NCBI GenBank assembly: GCA_031254955.1
Contig: JAIRTK010000005.1
Location: 1-8,899, forward strand
Direction of reading: 5' to 3'
DNA from: Opitutaceae bacterium
Lineage (GTDB): Bacteria > Verrucomicrobiota > Verrucomicrobiia > Opitutales > Opitutaceae
Length of the DNA: 8,899 nucleotides
Position numbers and translations under genes: made by a program. The stretch's first letter is position 1; each line of letters starts with the position of its first letter. Shown in pieces: positions 6,540-8,899 of this stretch. Below the pieces are notes generated by a model. It made no database searches. It worked only from the letters and a program-made list of their open reading frames with translations, and had not been told where the DNA came from.

Positions 6540-6732
6540 AGACACAAAAAGGCCAATGAAGTCTGTTGTGACACAGAGGCCACGGGAGCCTGCCAGTTTT
6601 CGGCCACTCTCATGCGCACTCTCTTTTAAATAAATATTCTTTTTGTAAAAAGCATTCCTTCATCCGGCCAGCCCTCCGTGTCCTCTCCGTGTCCGCGCTC
6701 CGTGAACGCTGTGATTAAAACAAACAAATCAT
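6540..6732 (-). repeat. Degenerate spacer-hairpin unit, minus orientation
   Basis: Read on the minus strand, the spacer is ATGATTTGTTTGTTTT (6732-6717). This is a decayed form of ATGGTTCGTTTTT and is preceded by TTTA. It is followed by TAATCACAGCGTTCACGGAG and further CACGGAG words near 6700-6670. A partly complementary CTCCCGTGGCCTCTGTGTC lies near 6589-6571, so the unit looks like a decayed CACGGAG-type hairpin with a long A/T-rich centre (6620-6660). The pairing is poor and the limits are approximate. Confidence 0.45.
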
Positions 6733-6740
6733 TAAATCAT

Positions 6741-6976
6741 CCACGGATTACACAAATTAGCACCGATTGTTATTCACTGAAGTTGCGCGCTGTCGTCGTA
6801 GCGCAGATTGTCAGGCTTCTCGTTTCGCTCGGAACCCAACCTGCCGGGCGCGCAACGCGTGCGCAGCATGCAGCAGACTTGGAAGTCCGCGCTACGAACG
6901 AGGCTGCGCGTAACGTCAGTTATTCATAAGAATCCGTGCCAATCTGTGTAATCTGTGGACAGTGAAAACGAACCAA
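6741..6976 (-). repeat. Spacer plus CCACGGATT-type hairpin split by an insertion
   Basis: Outer arms 6741-6768 and 6931-6958 pair at 24 of 28 positions. On the minus strand a spacer, TTGGTTCGTTTTC (6976-6964), precedes the hairpin just as in the array at 4566-5124. Stem and loop are homologous to hairpin 4: both contain TTCTTATGAAT beside the CACGGATT arm. The loop is interrupted by a separate palindromic element at 6777-6918. Subtracting that element and one target copy (150 bases) makes the distance to the next spacer 94 bases, which matches the period of the other array. Confidence 0.75.
6777..6918. mobile_element. 142-base palindromic MITE/BIME-like insertion with 8-base direct repeats
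   Basis: The direct repeat GTTATTCA at 6769-6776 and 6919-6926 brackets the element. Removing the element and one copy restores an uninterrupted loop, GATTGTTATTCATAAG, that matches the homologous loop of hairpin 4 (GATTATAATTCATAAG on the same strand). The ends form imperfect inverted repeats: TGAAGTTGCGCGC at the left and TGACGTTACGCGC at the right read inward, 11 of 13 matching. Inside lie two inverted GTAG-headed REP motifs (6798-6801 on plus, 6895-6892 on minus). The minus-strand one is GTAG then CGCGGACTTCCAAGTCTGC. It has no coding capacity and would need a transposase supplied from elsewhere. Confidence 0.7.
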
Positions 6977-7020
6977 TAAAACAGCCCTCGCCCCTCCCCA
7001 AGAGACATGAAAGGTTTAAG

Positions 7021-7065
7021 AAAAAAATGCCGAATTGGCCAGCCTTGAAACCTTTGGCCAGCCTT
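7021..7065. repeat. 12-base direct repeat and T-run after the transporter gene
   Basis: TTGGCCAGCCTT occurs at 7035-7046 and again at 7054-7065. On the minus strand these follow the transporter stop and are followed by ATTTTTTTC (7029-7021). A weak stem (GCCT/AGGC near 7061-7073) plus the T-run could give termination, but no strong terminator hairpin forms. Confidence 0.35.
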
Positions 7066-7088
7066 TGTCAGGCCACCCGGCTTCAACT

Positions 7089-8378
7089 CTAGCGCTGCTT
7101 TTTCCCATAGCGCTCCTCCTCGATTTCCTCAAGCGTCCTGCCGCGCGTTTCGGGGGCGAGCGCCACGCCGACCAGCAGCGCGATGACGAGAAACACGAGC
7201 ATGGTGACACCGGCCACCTTGAAACTCAGCCGGGCAAGAATCGTGGGGAAAACAAACGACCAGAGACCCACGCCCACGCGCACGATAAAAAACATCGCGC
7301 CCTGCGCCCCGGCCCGGTAGCGCGTGGGAAACAGTTCGCTGGCCCATAAGCCGTAAAACGCCTGCGCGCCGATGCCCGCCGACAACCCCCAGAGCGTGAC
7401 AAACACGAGGAGCATGCCCCAGCCCATGCCGCCGAAAGTGAGCACGACCCACGCGACGATGCCCATCGCGGCTCCGATGCCGTAAAGCAGGCGGCGGCTC
7501 ATGCGGTCCCCGAGCATCATGAATCCGCCCCAAGTCGCCGCCACCGTCATCGTCCAGAGCGCGGCTTGCAAGAGATTCGCCTGCGCCTGGCTCAGTCCGC
7601 CGACGGTTTCATAGACAAAAGGCATGAAAAAGCCCATCGCCCCGGCCACCAGGTTCCAGAAAAAATAAATGCCGAGCAACAGCGCCAGCGGACGCCGGTT
7701 GACCTTGTCGGCAAACAGTTCGACATAGGCATGGCGTTTTTTCGTCCCTGTGGCCGATTCGCTTTCCTCCCGCGCCTTTTCCTTTTTCCAAAGGCTGGAT
7801 TCCGCCAGCCCCTGGCGGATATACCACGTGATGAAGGCGACCGCGAACAGGTGAAGGAAAATGATCCGGTTGCCGAGCAGTCCCAGCGGCGAGAGCAGCA
7901 CCGCGAGGACAAACGTGATGGCCGGGCCGATGGACCAGGCGAGTTGGGCGGTGCCGACATGCGCGGCGCGCCTGGCATGGGGCGCCTCCTCGGCGATGTA
8001 GGTCCACGACGCCGGCACGCCGGCGCCGACGGCGATGCCGGTCACGATGAAGCCGGCGAGCAGCATCGGGAAATTCACCGAGGCCGCGATAATCAGCACG
8101 CCGAGCATGTAAACGATCAGGTCGTAAGTGTAGATGAACTTGCGTCCGTATTTGTCGCACAGCCAGCCGCCCGCCAGCGCGCCAAAAGCCGCGCCGAAGG
8201 CGTTGGCGCTGAGCGCGCCCAGCAGCCCCACCATGAAGTTGTCCAGGCGCAGGTATTCCGTCCACAATGAAAGCCCGCTGGCTCCCGCGATGATGGACCC
8301 CGCCTCGATGTAGTTGGCCATCGCGACGGAGATGGTCGCCTTCCAGCCGGTTGTTTTTTTGCTGCCGATGCCTGCCAT
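7089..8378 (-). CDS. MFS transporter, sugar-porter type
   Basis: This is a 429-residue inner-membrane permease with about 12 hydrophobic segments in two halves, split by a charged loop at 197-230 (KKEKAREESES). MFS motif A is GGWLCDKYGRK at 70-80, and a second-half counterpart is GDRMSRR at 290-296. ELFPTRYRAGAQG (348-360) and PETRGRTLEEIEEERYG (409-425) are typical of the Sugar_tr family (PF00083). A proton-coupled sugar or polyol symporter is likely, but the substrate cannot be assigned. The ATG at 8376-8378 (MAGIGSKKTTGW) is preferred over a TTG 21 codons upstream, because the first helix begins soon after it and the upstream codons cross a small GC hairpin. No Shine-Dalgarno sequence is seen. 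It is a separate transcription unit from the esterase, 861 bases away, and probably imports products of the hydrolases encoded downstream. Confidence 0.92.
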   Translation of the reverse strand: MAGIGSKKTTGWKATISVAMANYIEAGSIIAGASGLSLWTEYLRLDNFMVGLLGALSANAFGAAFGALAGGWLCDKYGRKFIYTYDLIVYMLGVLIIAASVNFPMLLAGFIVTGIAVGAGVPASWTYIAEEAPHARRAAHVGTAQLAWSIGPAITFVLAVLLSPLGLLGNRIIFLHLFAVAFITWYIRQGLAESSLWKKEKAREESESATGTKKRHAYVELFADKVNRRPLALLLGIYFFWNLVAGAMGFFMPFVYETVGGLSQAQANLLQAALWTMTVAATWGGFMMLGDRMSRRLLYGIGAAMGIVAWVVLTFGGMGWGMLLVFVTLWGLSAGIGAQAFYGLWASELFPTRYRAGAQGAMFFIVRVGVGLWSFVFPTILARLSFKVAGVTMLVFLVIALLVGVALAPETRGRTLEEIEEERYGKKQR

Positions 8379-8418
8379 GGATTTGTATTCGGATTGATGG
8401 GTAAAGATGCAACCAATG

Positions 8419-8434
8419 CCCCGGAGCGACGGGG
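8419..8434. other. Small GC hairpin in the transporter leader
   Basis: CCCCG at 8419-8423 pairs with CGGGG at 8430-8434 around a six-base loop, about 40 bases ahead of the preferred transporter start. The wording (GCCCCGGAGCGACGGGG) is close to the GCCCCGGAGGGGCGAC repeat at 8850-8865, so it may be a decayed copy rather than a regulator. Confidence 0.4.
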
Positions 8435-8570
8435 GACACAAGTCAGGGAAAGCATGACAGTAAACGCGAGGGCAAAACCGAAGGAGACGCCAAACGAAAC
8501 GGCGCGTCTGCGGGACGCCCGCGACGAAGGCGCTAAGGATTTATTCCGTATTTAAAGGTTTTCTCTTTTA

Positions 8571-8778
8571 AACCACGGAGACACGAAAGACACGGAGCGC
8601 GGGGGAGGAGTGTTCTCACGCAGAGACGTGGAGGCGCGGAGAGGATGAGGGGTGAGCAGTGTTGTAGTGAGTGACGGAGCCGGCGGGTTTGTTTTCATGC
8701 CTCACTCCCCATTCCTCATACTCTTTGCGCCTCCGCGTGAGTTTTTCGTGGTGCCGCGGCTTCCGTGTCTCCGTGGTT
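8571..8778. repeat. Nested palindrome: CACGGAGACACG stem enclosing a second stem
   Basis: The outer arms AACCACGGAGACACGAAAG (8571-8589) and 8760-8778 pair at 18 of 19 positions. Inside them, CTCACGC-GGAGGCGC-AGAG-ATGAGG (8615-8656, with an extra AGAGACGT) pairs with 8701-8741. The outer hairpin belongs to the same stylistic family as the array units, but no clear ATGGTTCG spacer is present. The preceding GGTTTTCTCTTTTA (8557-8570) only loosely resembles one. There is no coding sequence in 8442-8899. Confidence 0.75.
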
Positions 8779-8849
8779 AAATCCCTCTTTCCAGCTATTC
8801 AAAAGAGTGAGATTTTAGGGTTCCCCGCTCTTTTCGATGAGACAGCAAA

Positions 8850-8896
8850 GCCCCGGAGGGGCGACAGGCGCGGCCTGACACAAGGTCAGGCCCTAC
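8850..8896. repeat. REP-like elements at the right edge
   Basis: GCCCC (8850-8854) pairs with GGGGC (8858-8862). Next, GGCCTGAC (8872-8879) pairs perfectly with GTCAGGCC (8885-8892). Read on the minus strand the second hairpin is headed by GTAG (8896-8893), which gives it the RAYT-type REP layout. It may continue beyond the window. Confidence 0.65.
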
Positions 8897-8899
8897 GGG

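Noticed and set aside
6678..6929. 83-codon plus-strand open frame
   Set aside because: It consists of the split CCACGGATT hairpin and its insertion, with no independent evidence of coding.
8379..8441. 21-codon upstream extension of the transporter from a TTG
   Set aside because: It crosses a small GC hairpin, adds nothing recognisable as MFS, and a good ATG is available at 8378.
8801..8834. AAAAGAG/CTCTTTT hairpin as a terminator
   Set aside because: Only 7 A/T-rich pairs with a 20-base loop and no adjoining gene end in the window.

Overview
The window is GC-rich and all five recognisable genes lie on the minus strand. Together they look like a carbohydrate-processing locus: four exported proteins and one membrane transporter. 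The protein types, the secretory leaders, start codons without visible Shine-Dalgarno sequences, and intergenic families of palindromes such as CCACGGATTACACAGATT and CACGGAAACACGGAA all suggest Verrucomicrobia, most likely Opitutaceae-like. That assignment is inference; there is no rRNA or other phylogenetic marker here.

Layout in transcription order (right to left): (i) 8850-8571, REP-like and nested palindromes upstream of a transporter; (ii) 8378-7089, an MFS sugar-porter-type permease; (iii) 7088-6228, about 860 bases without a gene, holding a small palindrome array in minus orientation, one unit of which carries an inserted 142-base mobile element with 8-base direct repeats; (iv) 6227-5130, an exported alpha/beta-hydrolase of carbohydrate-esterase type; (v) 5129-4561, a non-coding array of five clear and one decayed spacer-plus-hairpin units; (vi) 4560-2341, an exported clan GH-D (GH27/GH36-like) glycosidase with two tandem N-terminal modules; (vii) 2331-880, a Tat-exported FAD-dependent oxidoreductase starting 9 bases after the glycosidase stop; (viii) 839-771, a GTAG-headed inverted REP pair; (ix) 693-1, a secreted DNRLRE-like protein cut by the window edge.

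A plausible joint role is removal of acyl groups (esterase) and alpha-galactosyl-like residues (glycosidase) from a plant or microbial glycan outside the cytoplasm, oxidation of a sugar or aglycone by the flavoprotein, and uptake of products by the permease. The substrate cannot be read from the sequence.

The least ordinary content is non-coding. A conserved short spacer, ATGGTTCGTTTTT, recurs every 93-111 bases between 4566 and 5083. Each copy is followed by a long imperfect hairpin of different sequence. The same arrangement occurs in opposite orientation at 6976-6540, so the esterase gene is flanked by two inverted arrays. Subtracting the inserted element from the second array restores the same period of about 94 bases.
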